NCBI GenBank assembly: GCA_902463265.1
Contig: CABQEV010000001.1
Span: 124,001 to 188,000, forward strand
DNA: 64,000 nt
Reading direction: 5' to 3'
Origin: UMGS1889 sp900556055
GTDB lineage: Bacteria; Bacillota; Clostridia; Oscillospirales; Ruminococcaceae
Below, piece by piece: positions 8,451-16,369 of the stretch (its first letter is position 1; each line of letters starts with the position of its first letter). The notes below the pieces were generated by a model. That model did no database searches, was not told the DNA's origin, and worked only from the letters and a program-made list of their open reading frames with translations. The position numbers and the translations under genes were made by a program.

Positions 8451-8616
8451 GGGAACCTCGTTTAAACCTCCCTCACGGCAAATTTTCTACGACTTTGCAC
8501 ATCTTCTGCGTTAGCGAAACTTGAAATACATCAAGTATTTACTGCGTTTCGCTGCCTTGAAGCTGCGCAAAGTCCCAACGAAAATTTGCTCGTGTTCCGG
8601 TTTAAACGAGAACCCC
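8451..8616. repeat. 166-bp imperfect palindromic element (MITE-like)
   Basis: A non-coding inverted repeat with arms of about 70 bp. The left end GGGAACCTCGTTTAAACC (8451-8468) is mirrored by the right end GGTTTAAACGAGAACCCC (8599-8616). Inner arm blocks GCAAATTTTC, GACTTTGC and GCGAAAC are also mirrored in register, and the apex has CTTGAAATACATCAAG. No open reading frame lies inside. It occupies most of the 406-bp gap between the XRE gene and the NfeD-like gene. It could be a non-autonomous transposon relic or a structured intergenic repeat; no transposase is near. Confidence 0.75.
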
Positions 8617-8763
8617 TAATGTAAATTTGATTTACATATATTTTATCAGATTTGATTACGAATTGCAATAGGCAAAAACTTTTATATTGCATAATCATTT
8701 GCCTGCAATATTGTACAACATCAACAAAGTTGATCGGGCAGAAAAAAATATTGCAAAGGTATA

Positions 8764-8792
8764 TTGACATTTTGTGATTAATATTTTATAAT
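8764..8792 (+). promoter_or_regulatory. Sigma-A promoter for the NfeD-like/flotillin pair
   Basis: TTGACA (8764-8769), 17 bp, TATAAT (8787-8792), 33 bp before the start codon of the NfeD-like gene. Confidence 0.85.
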
Positions 8793-8825
8793 TAATGTAA
8801 ATGAAATTTACGGGGAGGAAAAGCT

Positions 8826-9539
8826 ATGAATGAATGGTGGAACGGACTGGATACGGCACTGAAGGTACTGTACTGCATAGCCATACCGTCCTCGCTTATC
8901 CTTATAATACAGACGCTGATATCGCTCTGCGGCATAGGCGGCGGGGGACATGACTTCAACGTCAGCGACACTTCGGGCATCGACATGAGCGATATCGACA
9001 TTCCGTCCGATGCGGGCGCTGATTTTGATATTGATGTCGATGTCGATGTTGATGCGGATATCGGCACGGATCATGACATAGATATAGATCATGATGCCGA
9101 TCAGGGAGATGTTTCCGATCTCGGCGGACTGCGGCTTTTCACTGTGCAGACAGTGATAGCGTTCCTGACAGTTTTCAGCTGGACGGCGATAGTCGCAAAG
9201 GGCGGCGGAACAGGCACATTCGCAGCAATGCTGATAGGCACGGCGTTCGGCGCAGCAGCTATGTACGGCGTTGCAAAGATAGTCAGCCTTTCGGGAAAGC
9301 TTGCGGAAAACGGCACGGTGCAGCTGAAAAACGCTCTCGGCGAACACGGCACAGTCTATCTGACGATACCGCCTTCGGGCAGCGGAGAGGGAAAGATAAC
9401 CGTTACCGTTCAGGGCAGATTTATGGAGCTTGCGGCGGTGCAGGACGGCAGTGATCCGATAAAGACAGGCACGTCCGTCCGAGTTACCGATCTGGTCGGC
9501 GATACGCTTGTGGTGGAAAAAGACGGAGAGATCCGTTAA
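8826..9539 (+). CDS. NfeD-like membrane protein with an Asp-alternating segment
   Basis: A 237-residue membrane protein. Residues about 13-35 form a first hydrophobic helix, 43-98 are extremely acidic, about 103-153 hold two more membrane segments, and about 162-237 look like the NfeD OB-fold (GTVQLKNALGEHGTVYLTI; GTSVRVTDLVGDTLVVEKD). NfeD proteins of the YuaF type are encoded beside flotillins and work with them in membrane microdomains, which is the arrangement here (20 bp to the flotillin gene). Odd feature: 21 Asp in residues 43-98, with Asp at nearly every second position from 66 to 92. RBS GGGGAGG precedes ATG at 8826. Confidence 0.8.
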   Translation: MNEWWNGLDTALKVLYCIAIPSSLILIIQTLISLCGIGGGGHDFNVSDTSGIDMSDIDIPSDAGADFDIDVDVDVDADIGTDHDIDIDHDADQGDVSDLGGLRLFTVQTVIAFLTVFSWTAIVAKGGGTGTFAAMLIGTAFGAAAMYGVAKIVSLSGKLAENGTVQLKNALGEHGTVYLTIPPSGSGEGKITVTVQGRFMELAAVQDGSDPIKTGTSVRVTDLVGDTLVVEKDGEIR

Positions 9540-9558
9540 ATTATAGGGAGGTATTTTT

Positions 9559-11193
9559 ATGGGTGGCATGGAGGTTCTTACTGCGGTGCTGATAATCGTC
9601 GCAGTGCTTGTTGCGGCAGTGATCGCACTTCTTTCGAGGTTCAGAAAGTGTCCGTCGGACAAGGTGCTTGTTATCTACGGTAAGGTCGGAACGGATTCAA
9701 ACGGGGTCACGAAAAGCGCAAAGTGTATCCACGGAGGTGCGGCGTTTATCGTTCCCGTTATCCAGTCTTATCAATATCTTGATCTGACACCTATTTCCAT
9801 CAATGTCGATCTGAAAAATGCGCTGTCAAAGCAGAATATCCGTGTTGATGTTCCTTCGAGATTTACTGTCGGAATATCCACGGAACCGGGCGTTATGCAG
9901 AATGCGGCGGAACGTCTTCTGGGACTCAAAATGCTTGAGATACAGGAGCTTGCGAAGGATATAATCTTCGGTCAGCTGCGTCTTGTTATCGCAACTATGG
10001 ATATCGAGGAGATCAACACGGACAGAGATAAGTTCCTTGTTGCTGTATCCAATAATGTTGAGATCGAGCTTAAAAAGATAGGTCTGAGACTTATCAACGT
10101 CAACGTTACCGATATCAACGACGAATCGGGATACATCGAAGCACTCGGTAAGGAAGCTGCCGCAAAGGCTATAAATGACGCAAGAAAGAGCGTTGCCGAG
10201 CAGGACAGAGATGGTGCTATCGGTGAAGCAAACGCAAGACGTGACCAGAGAATACAGGTTGCTGCTGCAAATGCGTCAGCTATCGAGGGTGAAAACAACG
10301 CTAAGATCGAGATCGCACAGTCTGAGGCTGTAAGACGTCAGAAGGAAGCCGAGGCAGATGCAAAGGCATCGAATGACGCTAAGATCGCAGTAGCTCAGAC
10401 GGGCAGGGACGGTGAGATCGGTCAGGCAAATGCTATGAAGGAGCAGAGGATCCAGGTAGCAGCCGCAAATGCTGCCGCTATCGAGGGTGAAAACAGCTCG
10501 AAGATCGCTGTTGCTCAGTCGGACGCAGCAAGACGTGAGAAGGAGGCTGAGGCTCTCCGCATTGCGACAGCTGCTGAGGCTGTTCAGGCTGCAAAGGCAA
10601 AGGCTGAGGCTTATGAGTCGCAGCAGGAAGCTGAGCTTAAGAGAGCGGAGCTTGAAATGGCAAGCCAGAAGGCTGATATCATCGTAAAGGCTCAGATCGA
10701 AAAGGAAAAGGCTGAGATCGCAGCAGAAGCAGAGGCTGAGGTCATCAGACGCAAGGCCAAGGGTGAAGCTGACGCTGCATTCGCAAAGATGGCTGCCGAA
10801 GCCCGCGGTGCTCAGGAGATACTCGAAAAGCAGGCTGAAGGTATGAAGAAGCTTATCGACGCTGCCGGCGGAGATGCTGATTCCGCTGTCAAGCTGATAG
10901 TTGCCGACAAGCTTGAAGAGCTTATGAGGATCCAGGTAGATGCTATCAAGAACATAAAGATAGACAAGATCACTGTCTGGGACAGCGGATCAAATGCCGA
11001 CGGAAAGAGCGCAACGTCCGACTTTATCTCGGGACTTATGAAGTCTGTTCCGCCTATGAATGAGCTTTTCAAGCAGGCGGGAATGGAACTCCCTCAGTTC
11101 CTCGGAAAGGACGCAGGAACGGAAGCTGCTCACGACGAACCGACCGTGACTGCTGATGACGCTGAAAAATCTGAGGATATTCAGGCTGACTGA
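9559..11193 (+). CDS. floT: Flotillin-family SPFH/Band-7 protein
   Basis: A membrane scaffold protein of 544 residues. It has an N-terminal membrane helix (residues about 5-26), an SPFH/PHB domain (about 30-195), a very long Ala/Glu/Lys-rich coiled coil (about 196-420) and a flotillin C-terminal region ending in an acidic tail. Flotillins mark ordered membrane microdomains and help oligomerise signalling and secretion proteins. The coiled coil contains a tandem duplication with a 66-residue period, seen by comparing RDGAIGEANARRDQRIQV (217-234) with RDGEIGQANAMKEQRIQV (283-300). It is co-transcribed with the NfeD-like gene; RBS GGGAGG. Confidence 0.93.
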   Translation: MGGMEVLTAVLIIVAVLVAAVIALLSRFRKCPSDKVLVIYGKVGTDSNGVTKSAKCIHGGAAFIVPVIQSYQYLDLTPISINVDLKNALSKQNIRVDVPSRFTVGISTEPGVMQNAAERLLGLKMLEIQELAKDIIFGQLRLVIATMDIEEINTDRDKFLVAVSNNVEIELKKIGLRLINVNVTDINDESGYIEALGKEAAAKAINDARKSVAEQDRDGAIGEANARRDQRIQVAAANASAIEGENNAKIEIAQSEAVRRQKEAEADAKASNDAKIAVAQTGRDGEIGQANAMKEQRIQVAAANAAAIEGENSSKIAVAQSDAARREKEAEALRIATAAEAVQAAKAKAEAYESQQEAELKRAELEMASQKADIIVKAQIEKEKAEIAAEAEAEVIRRKAKGEADAAFAKMAAEARGAQEILEKQAEGMKKLIDAAGGDADSAVKLIVADKLEELMRIQVDAIKNIKIDKITVWDSGSNADGKSATSDFISGLMKSVPPMNELFKQAGMELPQFLGKDAGTEAAHDEPTVTADDAEKSEDIQAD

Positions 11194-11333
11194 TACCACG
11201 GGCCGTAAAGCACTAAAATGAGCCGTAAGTGGATATTGCCGCATTTATGCTGACAATATCCACTTTTGTTTGTTAAATTTGCATAAAATCCATCTGAAAT
11301 TTTCATAAAAATTATAAAATGATACAAATGCTA

Positions 11334-11362
11334 TTGAAATTAACGCAACATTGTGGTAAAAT
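11334..11362 (+). promoter_or_regulatory. Sigma-A type promoter for the 191-residue unknown protein
   Basis: TTGAAA (11334-11339), 17 bp, TAAAAT (11357-11362). A palindrome ACAGAAAATATTCTGT (11384-11399) sits in the transcribed leader. Confidence 0.65.
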
Positions 11363-11436
11363 ATAATCAGACCAAATTGGGTTACAGAAAATATTCTGTT
11401 CCGGCTCAGGGGATATTTTCGGAAAGGAACATGATC

Positions 11437-12012
11437 ATGGCTCTAATGTCATTAAAAGATAAGGAAAAATACATCGGGCTGCAGAATTTTCTCCTGAAAT
11501 CCAACGAGAAAAAGCTGATGGTTTCAATGGAGATCCTTATGCAGACCACGGCACTGTATATCAAGAACAGAAAAAGCAGCATCGCCGAAGATCTTTCCGC
11601 ACTAAAAAACACCCAGAAGATAAACATTTTTTTCTCGCGATATGATTCAGCAATGAAATCCATGGATGAGCTGATCGCTATCGAGCCTTATTTTGATTTC
11701 CTGCCGCCTAAGCCGTCCGAGGAAAAGGCAAAGCTGGAGGGCATGCTGGAGGGACTTCTGAACGGACTTATCAAGCGTTCGTGGGAATATGTGATGAGCG
11801 GTGCGGGATATGACCCGTCAGTGTTCGTCAAAACGGATTCCGAGGATATTTACAAGAAGTTTTTTGCGGCTTTCGAGCCGTATAAGGACAGACTGCCGCA
11901 GGGCAACCTCGATACCCTTGAAGAGCTTCGCAACAAGATACTTTCCGATGCTGAGGAAAGCCTGGAAAACGGCGAACACAAGGGAAAAGAAGGCTTTTCT
12001 GCTGTTATCTGA
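11437..12012 (+). CDS. Hypothetical protein, 191 residues
   Basis: Not recognised. The start at 11437 (MALMSLKDKEKYIG) is chosen because AAAGGA ends 8 bases upstream; a longer frame from 11353 would begin at the promoter. The protein appears soluble and largely helical, without a signal peptide or membrane segment. It has a helix-rich N-terminal half (LQNFLLKSNEKKLMVSMEIL), a Pro-rich hinge (FDFLPPKPSEEK) near residue 90, and an acidic C-terminal stretch. It lies 243 bp after the flotillin gene with its own promoter and terminator, so a link to flotillin is not established. Confidence 0.7.
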   Translation: MALMSLKDKEKYIGLQNFLLKSNEKKLMVSMEILMQTTALYIKNRKSSIAEDLSALKNTQKINIFFSRYDSAMKSMDELIAIEPYFDFLPPKPSEEKAKLEGMLEGLLNGLIKRSWEYVMSGAGYDPSVFVKTDSEDIYKKFFAAFEPYKDRLPQGNLDTLEELRNKILSDAEESLENGEHKGKEGFSAVI

Positions 12013-12091
12013 CAATTCAAATCTGCATTGTGCATAAATAATGTGTGCGCTGACGCTGCTGATTTGTGCATATTTGGATTTTATGAAATAT

Positions 12092-12117
12092 ACCGTCCTT
12101 TTGGGCGGTTTTATTTT
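12092..12117 (+). terminator. Terminator after the unknown 191-residue protein gene
   Basis: ACCGTCC (12092-12098) pairs with GGGCGGT (12103-12109) through one T-G pair and is followed by TTTATTTTT. Confidence 0.75.
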
Positions 12118-12271
12118 TGCTTTTTTGCATATTATATCGGGATATCGGAATGTAAAAACAGGCGATAATGCACAGATTTTGACAATATGTTAATGCGTTC
12201 ATACTTTTGAATTTTCATCTCATAGGGATATAATAGGTATTGAAATAAAGAGAGAAAAGGGGTAATTCGGA

Positions 12272-13108
12272 ATGAAAAACGTTTCTGAATCACACAAGAC
12301 TTTAATAAAAATTGTTGCCGCAGGTCTTATGGCGGCACTTGTTTACGCAGGAAACTATCTCCAGATACAGATACCGAACGGCATACTGCTGACAAGGATC
12401 CATCTGGGAAATTCAATGTGTCTGCTCGCCGGACTGCTTTTCGGTCCTGTTATCGGCGGACTTTCATCGGGTATAGGCGCAGCACTGTTTGATCTGTTCA
12501 CACCTGCTTATGTGCTTTCCGCACCGTATACATTCATTTCCAAGTTTGCAATGGGCTATGTTGCGGGCGCATTCATGAAAAATCTGACAAGAAAGAACAG
12601 CGAGAAGGCTGTTTCCAATGCGATAATCGCAGGTGTTTCGGGTCAGCTGACTTACATTGTGCTTTATCTGCTGAAATCCTTCTTTACTGTGCTTATCGTA
12701 AACGGCGCAAACGACGCAAGCTATGCGGCTGCATGGACGGCTGTCGGAAATAATGCCATCACATCGACGATCAATGCTGTCGCTGCGGTAGTTATCTCCG
12801 TTCCGCTGACGATCGCACTGAAAAAGGCACTGAAAACCACAGAGATAGGCGAGCTTATCAACGCTCCCGCACCCGAAAAGAAAGGCTGGCTCAACCCTCT
12901 GACAGGCACGCTCACAGTTCTTGTCTGCATACTGACGACTGCTTACTGCATGAATATCGCAGCTCAGTCCAAGATAGAAAAGGCTCAGAATGAAGAAAAG
13001 CAGCAGCTTGAGGACAGGATCACAGAGCTGGAAAACAAGCTTGATATGCTGGCTGAAAATCAGGGATTTGAGTTCCCCGCAGAAACAGAAGCAGCCGAAG
13101 AAGAATGA
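12272..13108 (+). CDS. ECF transporter S-component-like protein with coiled-coil tail
   Basis: Residues about 10-190 are a six-helix S-component of the kind that captures vitamins for energy-coupling factor transporters (LLTRIHLGNSMCLLAGLLFGP and the conserved ALFDLFTPAYVLSAPYTFISKF segment). The substrate is not clear and there is no riboswitch in the leader to indicate one. Unusually, S-components normally end near 200 residues, but here residues 206-232 add another membrane helix and 233-263 form a charged heptad-rich coiled coil (KIEKAQNEEKQQLEDRI) followed by an acidic end. No ECF ATPase or T-component is adjacent, so it would rely on a shared module. RBS AAAAGGGG precedes ATG at 12272. 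Confidence 0.78.
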   Translation: MKNVSESHKTLIKIVAAGLMAALVYAGNYLQIQIPNGILLTRIHLGNSMCLLAGLLFGPVIGGLSSGIGAALFDLFTPAYVLSAPYTFISKFAMGYVAGAFMKNLTRKNSEKAVSNAIIAGVSGQLTYIVLYLLKSFFTVLIVNGANDASYAAAWTAVGNNAITSTINAVAAVVISVPLTIALKKALKTTEIGELINAPAPEKKGWLNPLTGTLTVLVCILTTAYCMNIAAQSKIEKAQNEEKQQLEDRITELENKLDMLAENQGFEFPAETEAAEEE

Positions 13109-13120
13109 TATTGCGCCGAT

Positions 13121-13169
13121 AAATCCGCCCGTTTGCCGACAGAAATGCAGCAGATGGGCGGATTTTTTG
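13121..13169 (+). terminator. Terminator of the S-component gene
   Basis: AAATCCGCCC (13121-13130) pairs perfectly with GGGCGGATTT (13156-13165) with a T-run at the 3' side. Confidence 0.85.
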
Positions 13170-13290
13170 TGCAAATATGAAAAAATCATCAAAGAAGTGC
13201 GTTTTTCTTGACGTGTCAGGCATATTATGATATAATAAAAAACTGATGTTTATCGGTTACAGAAAAAATACAATTGAGCGCAGCAGGGTT

Positions 13291-13337
13291 ACAGTTTGGG
13301 TAAAACTGTTGACTTTTCGCTGATGCACTGCTATTAT
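13291..13337 (+). promoter_or_regulatory. Promoter of the pseudokinase gene with overlapping palindrome
   Basis: TTGACT (13309-13314), 17 bp, TATTAT (13332-13337). A 7-bp inverted repeat ACAGTTT (13291-13297)/AAACTGT (13303-13309) touches the -35 box and could be an operator. Confidence 0.65.
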
Positions 13338-13371
13338 ATCATTGTAATAATTTTCAAGGGAGGAATGAAAA

Positions 13372-15237
13372 ATGAGCGAATTTTCCGATCTCTGCCCGGG
13401 CTGCATGGAGCCTAAGGAAGAAGGCACAGAAATCTGCCCGCACTGCGGATATAATGAACACGCTCCTTTTCTGCCGTCTTATCTTCCTCCGAGATATATG
13501 CTCTGCGAAAGATACCTGATAGGCAGGCTGCTCAGCTATAACGGCGAGGGCGCTTCCTATATCGCATATGATACATATACCGAAACAAAGGTTGCTGTCA
13601 GGGAATATATGCCCGACACGCTCTGCTCGAGAGAAAGAGGAAATGCGGAAGTCATTCCCGATAAAAACAAGATCGCGCAGTATAAAACATATATGTCCGA
13701 GTTTATTGAGCTGAATAAGCTGCTCACCAAAATGCGGACGCTCAATCACATAAATTCCTGCAAAGAGGTGTTTTGTGCTAATAATACGGCGTATGCGATA
13801 CTGACATACACCGAGGGAAAAACGCTGCTCGAATATCTCCAGGATCATGCAGGGGAGCTGTCGTGGGACGAGGTAAGGGCAATATTCCCGCCGATATTCA
13901 CGACGCTTTCGCTTGTGCATAACGCAGGACTTGTCCACAGGGGAATATCTCCCGAAACAATAATCGTGAGCGACAAGGGCGAGCTGAAGCTTACAGGCTT
14001 CTGCATACCCGATTCAAGAACGGCAAACACAGACCTCGCTCCCGAGATCTTTTCGGGATATGCCGCCCCCGAGCAGTATTCGTCAAACAACTGGCAGGGA
14101 ACATGGACCGATGTTTACGGCATTTCCGCCGTGCTTTACAGAATGCTGACGGGCGTTGTTCCGCCTGAGGCGATCAGCAGGACAAATAACGACAACCTGG
14201 TTGAGCCGTGCGGACTTGATCCGAATGTCCCGAAGAATGTTTCAAAGGTGATAATGAACGGCATGAACCTGTCCGGCGAGATGCGGATACAGACTATAAC
14301 GGAGCTTGTAACGATGCTTTTTGAGCAGCCCGATTATATGTCGCCGTCCAAGACTGCCGCAACATCCACTATCACATTCAACAGGGATATGCTCAAAAAT
14401 GCACATTCCTCCGAGCGTGTGCCATATGAACATCAGACACCCGCAAAGAGCAGGAGCAGACACGCAATTTTCATAGCTGTCGGCGTTGCAACGCTTGCGG
14501 TAATGTTCGCTGTCATGATAATCATGCTTTTTGCGCTGGGCAGAACAGATGTCAGAAGCGATACTTCTCCCGCAGCAAGCGGAACGGTCACTGTGATATC
14601 CAGCGAAAGCACCATGCCTGTGCTGACTGAGCCTGAAACGATCGAAACGACCGCCGTCACGACCGCACAGCAGAAGCCGTCAGCGATCTATATAATGAGT
14701 GATTTCAAAGGCAAATATTACGACACGATCAAGAATTCCGAGACATATAAGGATAACCTGATCTTCGTTCCCGAATATAAATATGACGAGAACGTTGAAA
14801 AGGGCGTTATCATATCCCAGTCGATAGACAAGGGCGCAAATTACGAGAAAAATACGGAGCTGAAGCTTGTAGTCAGCCTTGGCTCGAAGTATGTTTCCGT
14901 TCCCGAGTATATAGGCATCTCGAAGAAGGATTATTTCAGCATGTTGACTTCGGCGGGAATAAAATTTGTCGAAGAGGAGGAAGTGACCTCCGATGTCCTT
15001 GAAGGCTATGTTATACGAACAAGCATCGAGCCGGGCGAACAGCTTGATATCGAAAAGGGCGAGGAGCTTGTGGTGTATGTTGCGGTAAATCCGCCAGATA
15101 TGACTGGTATTTCCGCGCCTGAAACGTCGGAAACCGTCACGACTGTCCCTGTGATAGACGTTCCGCCCGAAACGACTGCGACTACGCTTGCAACCGATGA
15201 TCCGCTCAACCTTATCGTGAGCAGACCCGCATATTGA
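13372..15237 (+). CDS. Membrane protein with zinc ribbon, degenerate Ser/Thr kinase domain and two PASTA repeats
   Basis: A 621-residue relative of PASTA kinases. Order: Cys4 zinc ribbon (Cys8, 11, 22, 25), kinase-like domain (about 48-320), juxtamembrane linker, one membrane helix (about 364-388), Thr/Pro-rich linker, and two PASTA repeats (about 440-505 and 506-572) outside the cell. Every key catalytic position is changed: the ATP lysine in VAVR is Arg77, HRD is HRG (Gly191), the catalytic-loop Asn is Thr196, and DFG reads Gly209-Phe-Cys. The APE motif (AAPEQ) and fold residues remain. It is thus probably a pseudokinase that senses muropeptides or lipid II and signals by binding. Monocistronic, with its own promoter and terminator. 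Confidence 0.87.
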   Translation: MSEFSDLCPGCMEPKEEGTEICPHCGYNEHAPFLPSYLPPRYMLCERYLIGRLLSYNGEGASYIAYDTYTETKVAVREYMPDTLCSRERGNAEVIPDKNKIAQYKTYMSEFIELNKLLTKMRTLNHINSCKEVFCANNTAYAILTYTEGKTLLEYLQDHAGELSWDEVRAIFPPIFTTLSLVHNAGLVHRGISPETIIVSDKGELKLTGFCIPDSRTANTDLAPEIFSGYAAPEQYSSNNWQGTWTDVYGISAVLYRMLTGVVPPEAISRTNNDNLVEPCGLDPNVPKNVSKVIMNGMNLSGEMRIQTITELVTMLFEQPDYMSPSKTAATSTITFNRDMLKNAHSSERVPYEHQTPAKSRSRHAIFIAVGVATLAVMFAVMIIMLFALGRTDVRSDTSPAASGTVTVISSESTMPVLTEPETIETTAVTTAQQKPSAIYIMSDFKGKYYDTIKNSETYKDNLIFVPEYKYDENVEKGVIISQSIDKGANYEKNTELKLVVSLGSKYVSVPEYIGISKKDYFSMLTSAGIKFVEEEEVTSDVLEGYVIRTSIEPGEQLDIEKGEELVVYVAVNPPDMTGISAPETSETVTTVPVIDVPPETTATTLATDDPLNLIVSRPAY

Positions 15238-15241
15238 TAAA

Positions 15242-15273
15242 AAAACCGCAGACCGAAAAGATCTGCGGTTTTT
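15242..15273. terminator. Bidirectional terminator between pseudokinase gene and tcdA
   Basis: AAACCGCAGA (15242-15251) pairs perfectly with TCTGCGGTTT (15261-15270), with flanking A- and T-runs. Confidence 0.88.
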
Positions 15274-15274
15274 G

Positions 15275-16045
15275 TTACATCATTGTTTCTTTTATGCCTG
15301 TCAGGTCCTTGATGACCTCGCCTGCGATGATAAGTCCTACGACTGACGGAACAAACGCCGTGCTTCCCGGGACTGCACGTCTTTGTGTGCATTTTCTTGC
15401 CGTTCCCGGAGGACAGATGCAGTGGCTCTTACAGCTTGCTGCACCGTCTTCCTGCGGGATTATCGGCTTTTCTCTGGAATATACTACCTTCAGCTTTTTT
15501 ATCCCAAGCCGCTTCAGCTCATATCGCATGACCTTTGCAAGCGGACATACCGATGTGCTGTAAATGTCAGCGACTTCAAACGCTGCGGCATTGACCTTGT
15601 TTCCTGCACCCATTGAGCAGATTATCGGCGTTTTTACGGCATTCGCACGCTTTACAAGCTCAAGCTTTCCCGTCACCGTGTCGATAGCGTCGATGATGTA
15701 GTCGTACTGCGTGAAATCGAACTGATCGGCGGTCTCGGGCATATAGAACATTCTGTGCTTTGTTACCTTGCAGTCCGGGTTGATGTCAAGTATTCTTTCC
15801 TCGCAGACATCGACCTTGTACTTGCCGACAGTCGAACGCAGGGCGATTATCTGCCTGTTAAGATTGGTCAGACACACCTTGTCATCATCGATTATATCTA
15901 TCGCACCGACACCGCTGCGCACGAGTGCCTCGACTGCATATCCGCCGACACCGCCTACTCCGAACACCGCAACACGGGCATTTGCGAGCTTTTCCATTGC
16001 TTCTTCACCGAAAATAAGCTCGGTCCTCGAAAACTGATTAAGCAT
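15275..16045 (-). CDS. tcdA: tRNA threonylcarbamoyladenosine dehydratase (TcdA)
   Basis: An E1/ThiF-superfamily enzyme that uses ATP to cyclise the N6-threonylcarbamoyladenosine at tRNA position 37 into the hydantoin ct6A. The 256-residue protein has the Rossmann loop VFGVGGVGGYAVEAL (residues about 27-41), the DDDKVCLTNLNRQI segment that places the catalytic Arg and Gln, and DAIDTVTGKLELV. The C-terminal part SCKSHCICPPG and the final VVGLIIAGEVIKDL match TcdA (YgdL/CsdL). Length is normal. ATG at 16045 has AAAGGAATG upstream. It is a single gene. Confidence 0.92.
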   Translation of the reverse strand: MLNQFSRTELIFGEEAMEKLANARVAVFGVGGVGGYAVEALVRSGVGAIDIIDDDKVCLTNLNRQIIALRSTVGKYKVDVCEERILDINPDCKVTKHRMFYMPETADQFDFTQYDYIIDAIDTVTGKLELVKRANAVKTPIICSMGAGNKVNAAAFEVADIYSTSVCPLAKVMRYELKRLGIKKLKVVYSREKPIIPQEDGAASCKSHCICPPGTARKCTQRRAVPGSTAFVPSVVGLIIAGEVIKDLTGIKETMM

Positions 16046-16369
16046 TTTATTTCATTCCTTTTTATCTCAGATAATACACATCAATTTCGTATGATTTTAT
16101 TATTATACTATATAATGCGGATAAAATCAACTGTTTTTTCGGATTTTTTCTTCTGACTGATGCTTCTTTATCGGCGGATACCAAAATATAATTATATTGA
16201 GAGCCACATATGCATCAGTGGTTTTATCGTGCAGTATTGCCAAAACAGCGTGGTTTTCGGCATGAAAATCTTTTTTTCGGAAAATTTGAAAAACCCCTTG
16301 ACAAGGCGTGATTTATAGTGTATAATATGTAAAGCTTCGGTACTTTACATTGTTCGGCGGAGGTGCGGT
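16046..16369. other. 324-bp divergent intergenic region between tcdA and ylxM
   Basis: Contains the ylxM-ffh promoter. A 7-bp inverted repeat CTGATGC (16156-16162)/GCATCAG (16211-16217) was seen. No gene, riboswitch or long repeat was recognised. Confidence 0.5.
16298..16326 (+). promoter_or_regulatory. Consensus sigma-A promoter for ylxM-ffh
   Basis: TTGACA (16298-16303), 17 bp, TATAAT (16321-16326), 43 bp before the ylxM start codon. Confidence 0.88.

Noticed and set aside
8808..9662. 284-codon minus-strand frame opposite the NfeD-like gene
   Set aside because: Its length comes from the Asp-codon repeats on the other strand; composition is implausible (many Cys/His/Arg) and a consensus promoter drives the plus-strand gene.
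10174..10564. Repeats in the flotillin gene as a CRISPR-like or microsatellite array
   Set aside because: The repeats are in frame with a 198-bp period and conserve protein sequence; they are coding duplications.
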